Of a stretch of 64,000 nucleotides of DNA, positions 13,873 to 27,265 are shown piece after piece. This DNA is from Prunella strophiata. Taxonomy: Eukaryota > Chordata > Aves > Passeriformes > Prunellidae. A program made the translations under genes and the position numbers. Numbering within the stretch: the first letter of the stretch is position 1; each line of letters starts with the position of its first letter. The notes beneath the pieces are model-generated. The model ran no database searches, was not told the DNA's origin, and saw nothing but the letters and a program-made list of their open reading frames with translations. Location of the stretch: NCBI GenBank assembly GCA_036583965.1, contig JAZBQD010000034.1:186001-250000 (forward strand), read 5' to 3'.

Positions 13873-16500
13873 TGCCGGCGGGTGCCACGCAGCCTGCCTG
13901 GGGTGCTGCCTCGCTGGCACTGCTGCCACTGGCCTCCTGCCTGCAGGGAATCGTGGCAGGGTTACCTGGCTGCAGGACTTCTCTTGCTGGCTTTTAGTCA
14001 CTTAGTTAAGATAAAAAGACACAAAATGTGAAGTATGATCGCCAAGCAAAAACCATCTTAGTCTGCAAATCAAGAATGGTCGATCCTTGTTATTTCTTTC
14101 ACATTTGTTACTACAGTTTGATTTCATTCATCAGGCTTTTTTTTTTAAGGACCTCTGGTTTTTTGGTTTTATTTTTTTAATTTTACAACAGGACCAAAGA
14201 GGAATCCCTTCACTGCTAGACTGCAAAAGACTTATGTGCTGCTACATCTAATAAATATTTTTAATATAGTTCCATCTCTTCCAGCCTTTCTGAAACAATT
14301 AAGAGCCCTATTTGGATTCTGATCCATGCTTGCAAGATGGCATTAATGCCCATGTCTTAAAGAAAATGGTTTGCCCATGTTAAGGGAGGAAATAAATTAC
14401 ATTTACCCTGATGGGGACTTAATTTTTCAATGTCTTTGACAACAGCAACCTGCATCAAGAGCTTAATTTTGTACATGACTCGAGGCTTCCCTGGGCTGCC
14501 AGCATTGGTGGCTCCAGGAACAGCAGGGAAACACTCTAGCCCAGCTGGCTGCCACAATTAGCACAGGCACATGCTGCCTTCCCCTAATTACTGTGCACTC
14601 ACTGTGGGCCTGGAGTGATCCTTCAGCATGTTCTCCATGTGCTGCAGCCATGGAACAGCCTTGCTCCAGTGGTCCCTCCTCCCACTCTCCTCTGGGTGCC
14701 ACAGAGCAGTGAAACAGAAACAGATTTCAGTAAATAATTTAGATTACCAGGTTTTCAGTTTTCTGAATTTTCCATCCATTTTCACACTGGGTTTCATACT
14801 GATTGTATCATCCTTCGGTTGCTGATAGCTACGGGTAGCAATTATTACTAAGCAGGTTTTAAGCAATCTCTCTTTGATTTTGGTGTGGGGGAGTTGATTG
14901 ATTTTAGTTGAGACACACTGAACCCAGACTTTCACAAGCCTGAAAGCCTCTGAGCACTCTTGGCATCAACATGAGTTTGAGTGAGAGTTGAAGAACCCTC
15001 CCCATGTCCAGGGTTGCATTTATATTGGCCAAAGAGCTCCTACTAGCTTTATGTCTAGGTGCAAGCTGATACTCTGTATACAGTCCCATATGGTGTTCAC
15101 TTTATCTTGAGTAAAGAGGATGCTTACAGTCACCTACATGAGTGATGCTATGTGCTCTCTGCCTGTGCTGCTGGAAAGTCCTTCCCTTTTATTATTCATT
15201 AGTGAGCTATGAAAAATAAGCTGGCAGTGTAAATCCAATATCTGTTGGAAAATGGATGTTGCACTTGTGCTTGGCATCCTTCTTGGCAAAGGCAGTAATG
15301 ACAGCAGGTGGAAAATTCATCTCCTCCTGGTTATGGCCTTCACAGGCACCAGAGGAGCATGAGGTTGGCACATTGGACAGCAGGAATGTGCTTCAGGGAC
15401 TTCAGCTAACCAGATTGCAGTAGCATGGCATTTATTTCTTTTTTTTAAGAGATAATAAACTTTACAGTTTAAGATATAAAATTGTCATTTGGATTGTTCC
15501 TGAACTTAACAGGTTTTTTGCCAAAGGAGTTTTATTTAGAGAAGTGTCTCTTTTGGAGCCCCAGTTTCTTGATTTTTCCTGATCTTTCATGTAGTGTGAC
15601 TCTTTCCACAGCTGTGACTGCAAATGATACTGATCTATGCAAGAGTTACACATAGAAAGGGATTTAACTTAGTGTGGTCAAAGAGAAAATTTTATGCTAA
15701 TCTTTTATTTGAAGAATCCAGGTACTGCTTCATGAGGGAGCCATCTTGAACCACCATTCAAGTTTCACAGATGAGCTTTTAAAAGCTTTTTCCTAGAATA
15801 GCCACGTGCACTGCATGGTTTGCAGTTAAAACACCATGGCCCCCTGTATGCTGCTGGCTAGTTGCCATTGTCCTCCTTCAGCTGATAAAAATTCCATTTT
15901 TTACTACTTCCAGCAACTTATGCTTCTTCCTCTACTTGGCCTTTTGCTTTCCCTTCCCCAGGTGTAGGAGGAGGAAAAGCAATATGCAATGGGAGTAAGA
16001 GAAGTTGAGTGTCAGAGAGTTTTAGTGTTTGAATGTGAGGTTTATGCATGCTACAGAGCATGGTTTTCTTGTCCCACAAGAAGGAGGAAATGGGCTGGAA
16101 CTTCCTTCTCTGCACATTTTGTTATCCTAAGTGTTTTTTTCACTTCAGGCTCCTGGGAGAGTTGTGTCCATGTCCAAACTTTCTGAGACACAGGATTTAC
16201 AGTCAGCTGACCTTTTAATGACTGTGAGATGTGGAAAAAGGTACCTGCCATAAAACTCTGGTAACCTGCCTGCTGCTGCTCTGGGCATAACAGAGTTGAC
16301 CACAGGGGCTGCAGGTGGGTGACAAGGGAAGCTCCTGTCTCTGGTGGAACAGCTCTCGAGTACTGCCTCACACTGATAAAACTTACCAAGTCAGGGTAGG
16401 CTGCAAAGTTCCCCTGCCCAGGTGAAACCTGGCTCTGTTTTCTCAGCAGATCTTAGCTCAGCTTTTTCCCAACTCTTGCAGACTCTGAAGGTGATGTTGG
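13873..16500. other. No gene recognised
   Basis: Unannotated sequence with T-rich tracts near 14140-14180. No coding exon, RNA gene or mobile element is apparent. Confidence 0.55.
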
Positions 16501-16537
16501 CCTAGTCCACCTAGTCCACCTCCTAGTCCACCTCCTG
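16501..16537. repeat. Short CCTAGTCCAC tandem repeat
   Basis: Imperfect tandem copies of CCTAGTCCAC, some with an extra CTC, followed by degenerate copies to about 16560. It falls inside a minus-strand open frame that becomes glycine-rich because of the repeat, so that frame is not evidence of a gene. Confidence 0.7.
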
Positions 16538-19500
16538 CTACTGGGGGTCCACCTAGTCTGGCACTGACATAACTCTGCTTCATGGAGTATCCAGCAGGAT
16601 AGTCAGCCACAGTGACAGCCTGTTGTGATTTAGTATTTGTTACTGCTTTGGTGCAGCAAAAACAACCATTAGCTGTCACATGAGTGGATTTCTGTTGGTG
16701 TGCAGGGAAAAAAAGTGCTCCAGGTGAGCATCTTCTCATTGGGGAAATGCCCACGTGTAGGGCTGAAATTGGATCCCTTATGTTAGGCTAAATTGGACTC
16801 CACCTGCCTTGAAATCCTCTTCAACTATGCTCCTTCCAAAAGAAAACAAACCAACAAAGCTCATAGCCCACCTGTAAATGAGCAGAATCTGTTCTCTGTA
16901 CTAGAAGACAATTAGACATAATTATTTGTTGTGATCAAAACTTAGCAGAAAAGCCTGTCATGCTATTAGCCTTGCTGTATGCAGGGGAAGTTGGATATTA
17001 AAAGAAAAAAAAGAATAAAATTATAAATGGGAGAAACTAAACTGAGCTGTGGGACCATGATGATCTACTGCCACATGGTGCAAACACTTTCCTTGTTTAC
17101 AATCCCCTTACACTTTACAAATGATGCTGTCTCATAAATCAGATAGTTAAACAATGCTTTATTATCTGTAGTTTGGGGTGATGCTCTGCAGTGCAACTTA
17201 CAAGGCAAGCTCTTCCCCTCCTGTTCCTAGGGCAGGCTGAATCCCAGGCTCTGCTTGCAGCTGCAGCAGCCCCAGACACTGCTCTTGGGTTACTGGAGTG
17301 TGTAATCCTCCTTCCTCTGCCAGGAGTGCTGTGCTCCCTCAGCTTCACCTGCCTGAGTCCACGCTAGCGTGGAGAGTGCCCACTGCACCTTCCAGCCATC
17401 CCTCCTCCACAGGGGCAAACCAGCCTTTGCTTTTAACTGCAGGCACCAAAAATGGCAAAGGCTTCACAAAGAAATAAGTAAAAGGAATACTGTGCTTTAA
17501 AAAGTACTGAAATCTTGCTTTTTATGTTTTATCTCCTTTTGCTAAGAGGAGTTTCACTTACTCATTAGTCAAATCCCTTCTGAAAACCCATTTATTTTGA
17601 GGCTGACAAATACTAATCTGCATACATCATGTCATTTCCAGTTTACAGGGAATGTGATTTATATCTAGCTCTCAGATCTGCTACTGTGTGGGTGTCTTCT
17701 CTGACGGGGTTTTTTGCACTCTGCTGGGTAAATGCAGGGAGGCAGAGCACCCTCTTCTCCCTCCTAAAGTGCCAGCCTTATTGTCAGTAGGGAACTGTCA
17801 AACCCTTTCTGTTTTACTGTTCCAGTGATATTCTGCAACCTGCCCACCAGATATTTTGGTTTTCCACTGACATTTAAATAACCCACTCTGCATTTTCTTG
17901 CTTAATTCTTTTGCTAATGCTTCAAAAGAAAATCCTCAAGACTGTGCAGCAGCTTGGCATCCTGTACTTGGTGATAATACTGTTGATATGTCACATGTCA
18001 CTTGGTCTGAGCAGCAGAAAGCAGTATCCTTCATAAACACCTGCTTGCCTCTAAAAAGGTTACATCTATGGCTTGTGCCGTGGAAAAATAATGTACAGCA
18101 AAAATATTTATTATTGGCAGGGGCACAAACAAGATTGAGCTTCAGGGAACAGAGAGACACTTTGGGCTAATAACTAAAAATTTTTGTTCAGTGGCATCAT
18201 GGGAATCAGCAAAAGACGGGAGTTAACATGGTGAACATAGTATGGGAGAGTGGAGAGATTCACTTTGTCCCTCTTGATTTCGTGTGACACCAGGGCAGGA
18301 TGTGTTTTGTTATGCCAGACAGGCAGGATGGGAAGGTTTCTGTCTTGTGGGGGGAATTGTTTCTCCATGGAGTAAATCTCAGCTCTGAGATTATGCTCTA
18401 CAGGCAAGATTTTAGTAAATATTTTGAAAAGCATTTGAAGGTGTCGGGAGCCTAAATTCTTATGGCAGATGTTACTTAGTCTTTGCAGTCAGTCTTGTGC
18501 CATTTCTGTCTGCAGCCCGATGTAAAAGCTGACACTGCTAAAGGCATCTTTAAGCAGTGCAGCAGTGGTCTGAGCTGCAAGGGCAGCCCAAGTCAGTGGC
18601 TGTGCTGGCACACACAGGGACTCTGAGAGGCATTTGGCTTGGGTGGGTTTGCCTTGCCAGTGGGAAATTCAATCTGCTTTTGGAGAAGACAGACATCAGG
18701 TGGGCTGGAGCCATATCAAATCTGAGACAATGTCTTCTTGTGTGGCTCATAATTCTCAATCTCTGTTACATTTGCTAACAGGAGGAACAGTAGGTGGTAA
18801 ATGGATAATGCTTTTAAGACTATGCCTGGTGGTGTAAAATAATCAGGCCTGTAAGCTCTTTACACAAACAGCTCTTTAACTGCACTCAGCTGGTGAAATG
18901 CAAATACACATTGGAAAAATGTACAGCAGCTATAACCTGTTCTGCCCCTCAAACACTCCTGTGCTTCCCCTCACCAACAGCACCATGCTCTGGCAGGATC
19001 AAAATCACAGAGAACTGGAAGAAAATTAAACATTTTAAGGGTGTTTAAGTGTGTGAGAATTACTGCCCTCCCACGTGGTCTGTGCCATGAGCTGCAGAGC
19101 TGTGCTTCCTACAACCCGAGTGTTGATGAGTCTGGATTATACAACAATGGTCTAAAACATTTAAGATGTAGATGTCTTTGTGTAGATGCCTTTGTGCCGC
19201 TCCTCGTGGATGCAGTTGGAAGCTTGAGCAACTCAGGGTGCTACTGACCTCCCCTGGCAAAATACAGCAGACATCGAGGGAAGGTCTGGCTTCAGGAGGA
19301 AGACTGGATTTATCTCACTGTGGGAGTTAGCACTGAGATTCCCAGCGTTGTTGGCAAAGTGAGCTCCCGGTGCTGAGAAGGTGCCCTGCCTTCTTCAGGA
19401 AAGGCAATGTTTTAAAAGGGGTAAGGCTTTTCCACACATAAATTAGGCTATTCTCAATTTTCATGTAATTTTAAGTGAAATGTCAGGATTTCTAGTTTCT

Positions 19501-21870
19501 TCTCAAGTTATCTCATTCAATTTTACCCTTCCTGGGAAGGAAGTGTGTTTCAGCAACAGTCATGAAAGCAACTTACAGAAAAGTAAAAGGCTAAATTACC
19601 AGAACAGCTTAATGAAATAGTATGTGTGCCAAAGTATTTTTATACCTTTCTATATTCTTTGCTTGCCTTCCATGTGAGAAAAATGTTTATGTGTTAATTA
19701 CATGTTTTGTTTTGTTTTGGGGGTTTTTTTTCATATGAAAAATGTCACTTATGAACCACTCTGAGCCCTTCCTTGCACCATAACTCAACTTCTAGTCTTT
19801 AAAATGAGCAAAATGTGGTTCTTCTAGTCTATGCCCAGTTTGGGTTGACTTTACATTACCTATTGGACTGAAGTTCATATCCATACTGCTCTCAGGGTCA
19901 GAAAATCTACAGTACTGGTTCTCTATCCCATGAAAGAACAATCTCCATGGAAAGATATGAAGTTTTAAGTTGAACATTTTCTTTTATCTTTCTGGGAACA
20001 TTCTGTCTTGGCTGCAGTTTTTGCCTATCTCTGACATTAGAATAATGGTGATTTGGACAGAACCACTATTCTGCAGGAGTGGGGTCTCAGGATGCAGAGA
20101 GGGATCTGCCCCTGTGAAAGGGGTGAGATCACTTGGCTTTATTCTTACACTCTTTGGTTACCAGTGTCTGTAGGTATTTCTGCACTAAAGTTTACCATCA
20201 AGTTATCCATCTGTCAGTAATTTCCTTGTGTATTTTTCACTGCAATTAGCTAACAGAGAATAGACAAACGGATGTTGAGTGATTAATTTCTTGCATTCTT
20301 TAAAGTCTTCTACCTCAAACCTCAAAATACAAGCAATATAAGTAATTTGTCACATAGAAAATTACTGCTTCACTTTTAGGCATCTCACTGCTGGACCTTA
20401 AGCAAACAACTATTTGAAAATATGTTAAAAATATAATAAATAAAAACATCATCTCACATCCTTAACAAGTAAGACTCATTGAAATTTCTGTTTCTTTAAT
20501 GGAAGTACATGCTAGTACATCATCAGTAAATCTGTAATTGTTTAATAGCTCAAATTCAATCAGCCGTGCGAACCTCATTTTTCATAAGTTTCTGCTATAA
20601 GGGAGACATAATTTCACATTTAAATAAGCATTTTATTTAATGGGTAATGACTTTAAAATAACAGCAGAGCCATAACAGGATCAAAGATCATAAAGCACAA
20701 GGAATACTGATACACTGTAAGTTGTAGTGAATTGAGAGAAGCTTAACCTTGTAGCTTTTGGAGAGACTTTCTATATTTTTCATGTGATGCCAGTCAATAC
20801 TGCCTGGTCCTTCCTCCCAAAAGCCTATGAAATCTTACCCCTGTATTTTAGGAATTTTTTTATTGTTGTGAAGGCTGCCAAATGAATGGATATAGGCTTG
20901 CTACAACTGTGGCCTGGCATCTATAAGGTCAAAATAAGAGGTTTTGTAAGACATATACATTGCTTAGGGAGCATGATGTGCTGCAAGTGAGAAAAGGAGG
21001 CAGTGGGATACTGGCTCTCAGCCTGACAAGGTGTCCAAGGAGCAGTGCTGGTCTCAGGCCATGCTGTTAGGATATCCCATGTTTCAAGGAGCACAGATTC
21101 ACATAGATTTAATGATCCTATGCAGTCACAGGGATGAGAGTCAAGTCCTGAGAATAATCCAAACAATGAGTTTTGTTCTCACTGCCTAGGCTGGGCCTCA
21201 TGTTCTCCCTGCCACTGAGGTGAGACATCTCCAGTCTAACTGTTTTAGGGATAAGGCCTTTATTGGGCGTCATGCTTCAGCTGAGTGAGACCAGGAATCA
21301 GAGAGACAACCCTTGTGCCAGCTCTGGGAGCACCTTCTGTGCCTCTTCCTTCCCAACAAGACCACTGTTGTGTCCTACTGCAGGAACATGCCCATGCATC
21401 ACAACCTGGTCATATCAGCTCCTGTTATAGGTACATCTTGCCTTCCTTTCCCAAAAGCCTGGGATTTGCTAAAAGTGACCCTGTGGTAGGGCCTCCTTCT
21501 GGCTGGAGACAGGGGACACATGTTTGGGAAGGAGCATTGGGCCTCTGAACCAGCCCATTATCTGTCAGCCACTGACAGAACAATTAGAATTGCCTTGCTG
21601 TTACAGGGCACCTTTGTTGCTTTCCTTTGGGATTAAGCCCATTTCTCTGCCTGATGTTAATTGCTGTTGAAGCAATAATTCCACTTGCTCAAGCCCTTGT
21701 CAAATTCCTGGCATTAAAATTTTAAAGTATAATTAAGATGAAATTAAGAAGTTGCACGATGCCTCTCATAACCTCATTATTTCATTATTTTCATGCTGAT
21801 AAATGTTGCTGTAAATGTCTTGTTGAAGCTGCTGAGCTGAGAGGAACCAAGGTTAGGTCTTAGCCTCTGT
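16538..21870. other. No gene recognised
   Basis: About 5.3 kb with no recognisable exon or RNA gene. The part around 20300-20700 is strongly AT-rich. Open frames are all under 115 codons and featureless. Confidence 0.55.
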
Positions 21871-21894
21871 CCCTCCCTCCCTCCCTCCCTCCCT
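21871..21894. repeat. (CCCT)6 microsatellite
   Basis: Six perfect CCCT units. Confidence 0.95.
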
Positions 21895-21943
21895 AGAAGC
21901 CTACTGCCTTTTTCAGTGTAAGAAATTACATTCGTGAGGTCAT

Positions 21944-22368
21944 TGGTTGGAGACGGACAACGACATGAACTCTCCGAAGATCCTGAGACAAACAGCAGCG
22001 GTTTATTATGGAAGACTATTTATACAGGGGATTGAAACTCCCGGGTTAAAACAGCTGATTAGTTGGGACCTCTCCCCACCCAGATCTCTGGCCAGTGGTG
22101 TGCCTGCATCTAAGTTTGAACAGGGTTGGCTGAGGGTCCCCTGTGTAGGTTTGAATACAACCTATTGTACTGTGACAATTTGATATTTTGGAAAAAATCT
22201 GGTTTAGTTTTAAACTTGTTTTATATTCTGCTCCAAACAAACCACCCACGCTCTCTACTCCCCCAGCCTGGCTATGCCAGGGAGCTGTCAGAGATGCCTC
22301 AACAGGGGGGAAATGGTATAAGATGTAAAAATCTGCACATAAGTGTTCTTGATGGCCAGTTCTTCACA
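21944..22368 (-). mobile_element. Probable solo LTR or LTR fragment
   Basis: On the minus strand the block can be read from TGTGAAGAACTGG to GTCTCCAACCA. It contains a TATAAATA box (about 22016-22026) followed 15 bp later by AATAAA (22002-22007), and then about 58 bp to the end. This compact TATA, poly(A), U5 order is typical of retroviral LTRs. No target duplication matches at these exact ends, so the boundaries are approximate. No retroviral coding sequence adjoins it. Confidence 0.5.
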
Positions 22369-22739
22369 TCCCCATAAATGTTTAAAACTCCATAGCACAG
22401 CACAATTGGAAATTGCTCTTGAATTTTTATCAGCTGTTTAAGAGATGAAAACAAATTGTGGCTACTGAGGTTTACTGTGTAAACCTGACAAGCATTAAAT
22501 GGGAGGTTAATGGGGTCTTGAATTTGGCTTATTCAGCCTCTGCTGAGAGTTATAAATCTAGAGCTTATGAAAAGGAACTCTTTGCTAATAGGTAGACTTA
22601 AAATAATGCATACATAGAAAAAGGTATGTATAAAGAGTGTTGTCTAGTATTATCCATGTCTGAAGCTGGGCATTTTTTGTTCTTGGAGGAAAGCTAAAGT
22701 TTAGCCTGGATTTTACAGCACTTTGCTGTCTGTTAATTG

Positions 22740-22846
22740 AGGTGGCATATTATGACACACTTCTTTTTTTTTAATTGCTGACTTGAATTTACATTTGTTT
22801 ACTGAGATGCTAAAATAAAGTGATAATAGTAAAAAAAAAAAAAAAA
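22740..22846 (+). other. Possible 3' end of a retroposed mRNA
   Basis: On the plus strand an AATAAAG signal at 22813-22819 is followed about 12 bases later by 16 consecutive A residues (22831-22846). That spacing is the normal one between a poly(A) signal and a poly(A) tail, so the stretch may be the end of a retrocopied transcript. I cannot recognise the parent gene, see no open frame, and have not found matching flanking duplications. Chance association of an A run with AATAAA is a real alternative. Confidence 0.3.
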
Positions 22847-24243
22847 CACTACACCAGATTTGGTAAAAGCAGTTGGGTAGTGGGAACAGGTTTTGTGGCA
22901 TTTAGATGAAACAAAGATTTTTCTTTTTCTTCATGAAATTTTTGCTGCCTACAAAATGTCCCATTAAAATCCTTCATTTTTATAAAAGTAAATGAAATTG
23001 CTTTTATGTGTATTTCTCTCCTGGGTTTATTTTGCCTTAAGACATCAGCATCACATTAGAGGTATCATGATGTTATTTTAACTCCAGGGCACTTGCTTGT
23101 ATAGCTTGTTTCATTACACCACACATAGAAAAAGCTTCTGCTTTAAGATAAATCACAAAGAATTCTCACATATCAACATCTGAAGATCTGGAGGCTTGGA
23201 AAATCACTGTCAATTTGTTGATTCTGAGAAAATCTGTAAATTGGTAAATAATCTTGTTAGGGTCTTTAAAAAATCATTGTTATTGCTGTTCTTTGAACTA
23301 CACAGACCTGGGCAATATTGGTCATCAATGTAAGAAGATATAGCACCAACCAGACAGACTGAACCTGGGTTCATTATGAACCTCTGAGCCCTTGTGTAGT
23401 TTAGTGTTGATACTAAGTGGTGTCTTGCTGAGGCACTCAAATCCTGCAAATAATGTTTTCTTAAATTGCTCTGCAAATTTGAAATCACCCTTGAGGTCTT
23501 GAAGGTTTTTGTGAAAGCTAAGCCATTCTTCATGGATTCTTGTTCTCCATAAATTAGGCTGCAGCTCAAGAGGACACTTCATTAGTGCCTCAATCACACA
23601 TTTTTCAAGTGGGATGTTTCCAGTGCAAATGTCATGTATTCAAAGAGTTGTGTTTGGTTAAGTTAGAGCAAAACTCTTCAGTGAGATTGCTGAAAATACA
23701 TAGTCTTAAAAACAGGCAGGTGCTGCTGGAAGGCTCTGTGTTTTCCATATGCAAGAGGTGTTTCCCTCCTTTGTCTTTCAGTCCTGGAACAATGAGGAAC
23801 TGAACTCTGTCAGGTTCCCAGGCACTACCCAAAATCAAGCTGGTAGCTCCCACAGAGAACTTGTGCCATGAGCACCAGCAGTTCCCATTTTCAGAGGTGT
23901 GAGGTGTTCTAGCATGTCACTCCTTTAACACAGTAATTTTCCAAAGGGCTGTTCCATGTGTGTATGTGTGCACAGCTATAAAGCTGGACATATATGGGCT
24001 TCATCCCCTCCTAGACATGTTCTGTAGCCCTGGTACTATCCTGGTAATGTTCCTCAAACTGAGAACCCTTGCTCTCCCCTGATGAGCTATCAGGGAATCT
24101 GTTCTCTGTATGGTTTTGATTGCCAGGAAAACAACCAATTTGATTCTCACTTATGCTTCAGCTGCCTGTTAAATTCATCTTGGACAGATAACATCACAGT
24201 TTGTAAAGGTATGTTAAAACTTTTGAGATGTTATTTCCTACCC

Positions 24244-24271
<28 letters not shown>
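24244..24271. repeat. A28 homopolymer
   Basis: Twenty-eight consecutive A residues. No poly(A) signal lies just upstream, so there is no specific sign of retroposition. Confidence 0.95.
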
Positions 24272-24274
<3 letters not shown>

Positions 24275-25194
24275 AAACCAAACCATCTAATATCTTCTTG
24301 ATTTAGATTTGAGATACTCACCAAAAAACCCTCAGAGATGGTTTGATGCTGCAGGCAGATTTGCACAACTTTTTGTTTGGTTCTGGTTTTGCATACAGCA
24401 CCAGAATCAAATCCAAGCAGCTGTGTCCTGCAACCTGCCACCACACCAGGGCATCTACAGACAGTATTGGACATTATGGTGTCCAATACATGGTTCTGAC
24501 ATCAATAGTTTTCACCCCTTATATTACTAAGGCATTGCAGCGTTTGACAAGATGTGAGTTATAGATACTTTTACCAAACAAATCCATATTTCTCTTGGCT
24601 CTGGTACTGTATTGAGAGATAAAGCTTGGGAGGAGCTACTGCATTCCAAGGCTTGAAAACAGAGCATAAGGTTTAGTGGTGTCTGACTGTGTTACTGTTA
24701 AATGTAGCTACTGTTCCACGTCAGGTTTGAAGAAGAGTAAATAACATGTTTCCTTCAAGACCAGGCTGCCATGGCTGCAAGCCTGGGCAGTAAGATGTGA
24801 AAGTAGAAGTACCATGATACAATTTCGAGAGAGATATATTTTGTATTTGTGTGGTGAACAGAAATTTAATGTTGCAGTGTTGCATGGGGAAATTTTCAGA
24901 TTTTACTAGCTACTTCTGATCTTTTGATAGACCTGCTAGCTGAAGTTGGATGTAAAGGGGCAGACACCAACGGGAATTTAACATCAGCCCGGGAACTTCT
25001 GTGGCCCTCTCTACTGTACCAAGTTTAAGAAAGTGAACCAAGCATGTTGGAGCTGGGGATGGCTACTTTGCCCTGATGGTCTTTTCCTCCATATAAAGGA
25101 GAGCTCCTCTTAAAAGGAAAGCTGCTTTGCAGCAGAGTGTAGTAGCACCTGGTTGAAACATTCTGAAAATATACTCACTTTGAAATTTCAGATT

Positions 25195-25623
25195 GTGAGA
25201 AATGATACTCACTTTCAAAAAATTTAGAAGGCTTACTAAAACCTTATCAAAAAATACAACAGAAGACTGAATAGAGAAAATAATACAGTATGCGGGGAGC
25301 AAAGGACTCTATCACCATGTGCTCATCCACACAATGAATGTTCCGCCTTTTAACCCTTTAGCCCCTCCCAAAGTTTTGTCAATCGACTCCTTCTTTGCTG
25401 TCCAGTGGTGGAGATCACTTCCTTACACCTTGCTTGGAGATCAGGTGTTGCCACAGTAATGAGCCGACCCTCCCAAATGTCCTGACTATGCAGGCCATCC
25501 CATGATAACAATGCAAGGTGGGGAGGAACATAACTATACATCTACAAAACTTCTCTTAACATGTACACAATATTTGTCCTTTAATTGTGAGAGTCAACTA
25601 TTGCATTACTCATCAAAAGGGCA
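25195..25623 (-). mobile_element. ERV-A putative 3' LTR
   Basis: This is placed as the 3' LTR because it directly follows a polypurine tract downstream of pol on the minus strand. It begins TTGCCCTTTTG or one base in. A TTAAAAGG TATA-like box lies near 25346. No AATAAA is obvious, and the end near 25195 is a guess. I looked for a matching 5' copy between 31.6 and 34 kb and did not find one, so it may be a lone survivor or the 5' partner has been replaced. Confidence 0.5.
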
Positions 25624-25624
25624 A

Positions 25625-25645
25625 CCCCCCCCCTTTTCCTTTTTT
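25625..25645 (-). promoter_or_regulatory. ERV-A polypurine tract
   Basis: On the minus strand this reads as six A, GG, four A, then nine G, just before the 3' LTR. A polypurine tract at this place primes plus-strand DNA synthesis in retroviruses. Confidence 0.7.
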
Positions 25646-25649
25646 AGAA

Positions 25650-26013
25650 GTCATTTGGCTCAAATAATTAACTCAAAATTTTTTTTTCTCCTGAATGAGT
25701 CATACTAGCATCTGTTGATGTGGGCAAGGGCAGTGGGAACCGAAGGAAAAATCTCAGGTTTTCCCTGGACACACTTACTTGGAATGAACAAAAGGATATT
25801 ACAGAGGCCTGATATGGCTTTGACTCCCGTCTGCCTTGCCTATGGGGTCACTACCCATATTAGGTGCATCTTAGTGGTGAGTACAGAGGCCAGCTTGGTC
25901 TTGCTCTCCATTCCTTGTCTTACTTTACTTGTGGTTCCTAAGGAAGCTGCCCCAGTACCTCTTAGGGTCCCTTGTGTACTTCCCCTCAACAGATGCCTGT
26001 AATTCTCACCCAT
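25650..26013 (-). pseudogene. ERV-A env-like remnant
   Basis: Just after the end of pol, a minus-strand ATG at 26011-26013 opens a 57-codon frame that stops at 25840-25842. Its last part is mildly hydrophobic, as an Env signal peptide could be, and its position overlapping or abutting the end of integrase is where env begins in gammaretroviruses. From the stop to the polypurine tract there are only about 190 further bases, so nearly all surface and transmembrane Env sequence is missing. The call rests on position. No Env domain can be recognised, and it could simply be non-coding 3' sequence. Confidence 0.35.
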
Positions 26014-26044
26014 TAAAACAGAGAAACTGGCAGGTGGAAGCTTG

Positions 26045-27265
26045 ACTCTACTTTTTGGGCATCTTGTTTCTCTGGTTGTTTCTCAGTGTCTGCTTGAGAG
26101 TCAATCTCGTTTCACCTGGCCTGGATGTTATAGTCCATTCTTTGGATTCTTCTACTGGGCCTTTAACTCTGTTGGCATGAGTCCATCCCTACTCTGCATT
26201 TTGCACAGCTGATTTGGTGGTGAGTAGAACCTGAAAGGGACCTTTCCACTGAGGGGTTAGAGGCTGATCTCTCCATGACTTGATCATTACCCAGTCCCTG
26301 GGATTAATATTATGGATTTTGAAATCCAGGGTGGTAGTTTGAGGAATTGCCCCTTTAAGTCTTAGCCCTGCTATAGACATAACATATATTCTGGCATTGG
26401 CTTCCCCTTTCTCATAGGTGGCAACTTTCTGGGGTGAGGTCAAGAAGAGTAGCCAAACATCATTTCATAGGGTGAGACTCCCACATCTGAGTGGGGTTGG
26501 GTTCTAATTCTTAACAAGGATAAAGGGAAACATTTTATCCATGATATCTGGGTTTCAATCATCAGCTTAACCAGAGTTCTTTTAAGAATTTGATTCATCC
26601 TCTCAACATGACCAGAACTCTGTGGATGCCACAGAGTGTGTAATTCCCATTTTACTCGCAGGGCTTGAAGAACTTTCTTCAGTATCTTAGATGTGAAATA
26701 AGTCCCTTGGTCTAAATCAATCCTGTTCACCATCCCATATCAGGGAATGATTGATTCTAGAAGTGTTTTACTCACAACATTGGCATTGGCTTTCACAGTG
26801 GGTATCGCCTCTCCCCTTGAGTCAAGTTCTCTACCATCACTGGCAAAATCTTCCACCATTGTACCTGGGGAAGCTTGGTAACGTCTACTTGGATGTTTTG
26901 AAAGGGCTGTAAGGCCAGTTCTCGCCCTCCTCTGGGTGTTTTCCTCATGATTTTCTTATTCACTTGTTGACATGTCACACATCATTTAGTAACTTGCTTA
27001 GCTATTCCAAAAATTCCTATGCAGCCCCAGTCCCTTTGGTACTGATCACTCAGCGCTTGTGTACCTCAATGTGTTATACCATGAAAGCCTTCTAGCATTT
27101 TCTTGGCAAGGGGTTTATTCAACATTTGCCTCCCATCTGCTAATCTCCACTTCTCTTCATGATCTTTCTTGGCTCCTATTTTAAGGAGTTCTTCCTCTTC
27201 TGTCCCACTGAATATGGGGACTTCTTGCATTTCTCTCATGGGTGTTAATACTATTCTTAGTTTTT
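26045..27265 (-). pseudogene. ERV-A integrase (pol 3' part), broken
   Basis: Integrase joins viral DNA to the host chromosome. The zinc-binding HHCC domain is visible as a GFHGITH stretch near 27066-27090 and a CVTC pair near 26970, separated by stop codons. The catalytic core has the first aspartate in IQVDVTKLP (about 26890), the second in DLDQGTYF (about 26710), and the glutamate in HVERMNQ exactly 35 residues after the second aspartate, so the D,D(35)E signature is intact. The C-terminal part (26189-26443) has a WKGPFQV stretch that fits the GPY/F domain of gammaretroviral integrases. At least two TGA stops and frame changes near 26740 and 26440 make it non-functional. It ends close to 26045, next to the env-like start. 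Confidence 0.85.

Larger units (their letters stand above)
22369..25194. other. No gene recognised
   Basis: No exon is seen. Apart from a possible retroposed mRNA end and a long A run listed separately, I see only short, domain-free open frames. Confidence 0.55.

Noticed and set aside
13471..14005. Long overlapping open frames on both strands (up to 176 codons)
   Set aside because: They are produced by the stop-free 29/24-bp minisatellite. The peptides are simple repeats with no domain.
21240..21560. Possible minus-strand LTR (AATAAAG near 21260)
   Set aside because: There is only a poly(A)-like signal, with no TATA box, no TG...CA ends and no duplication. Too weak to annotate.
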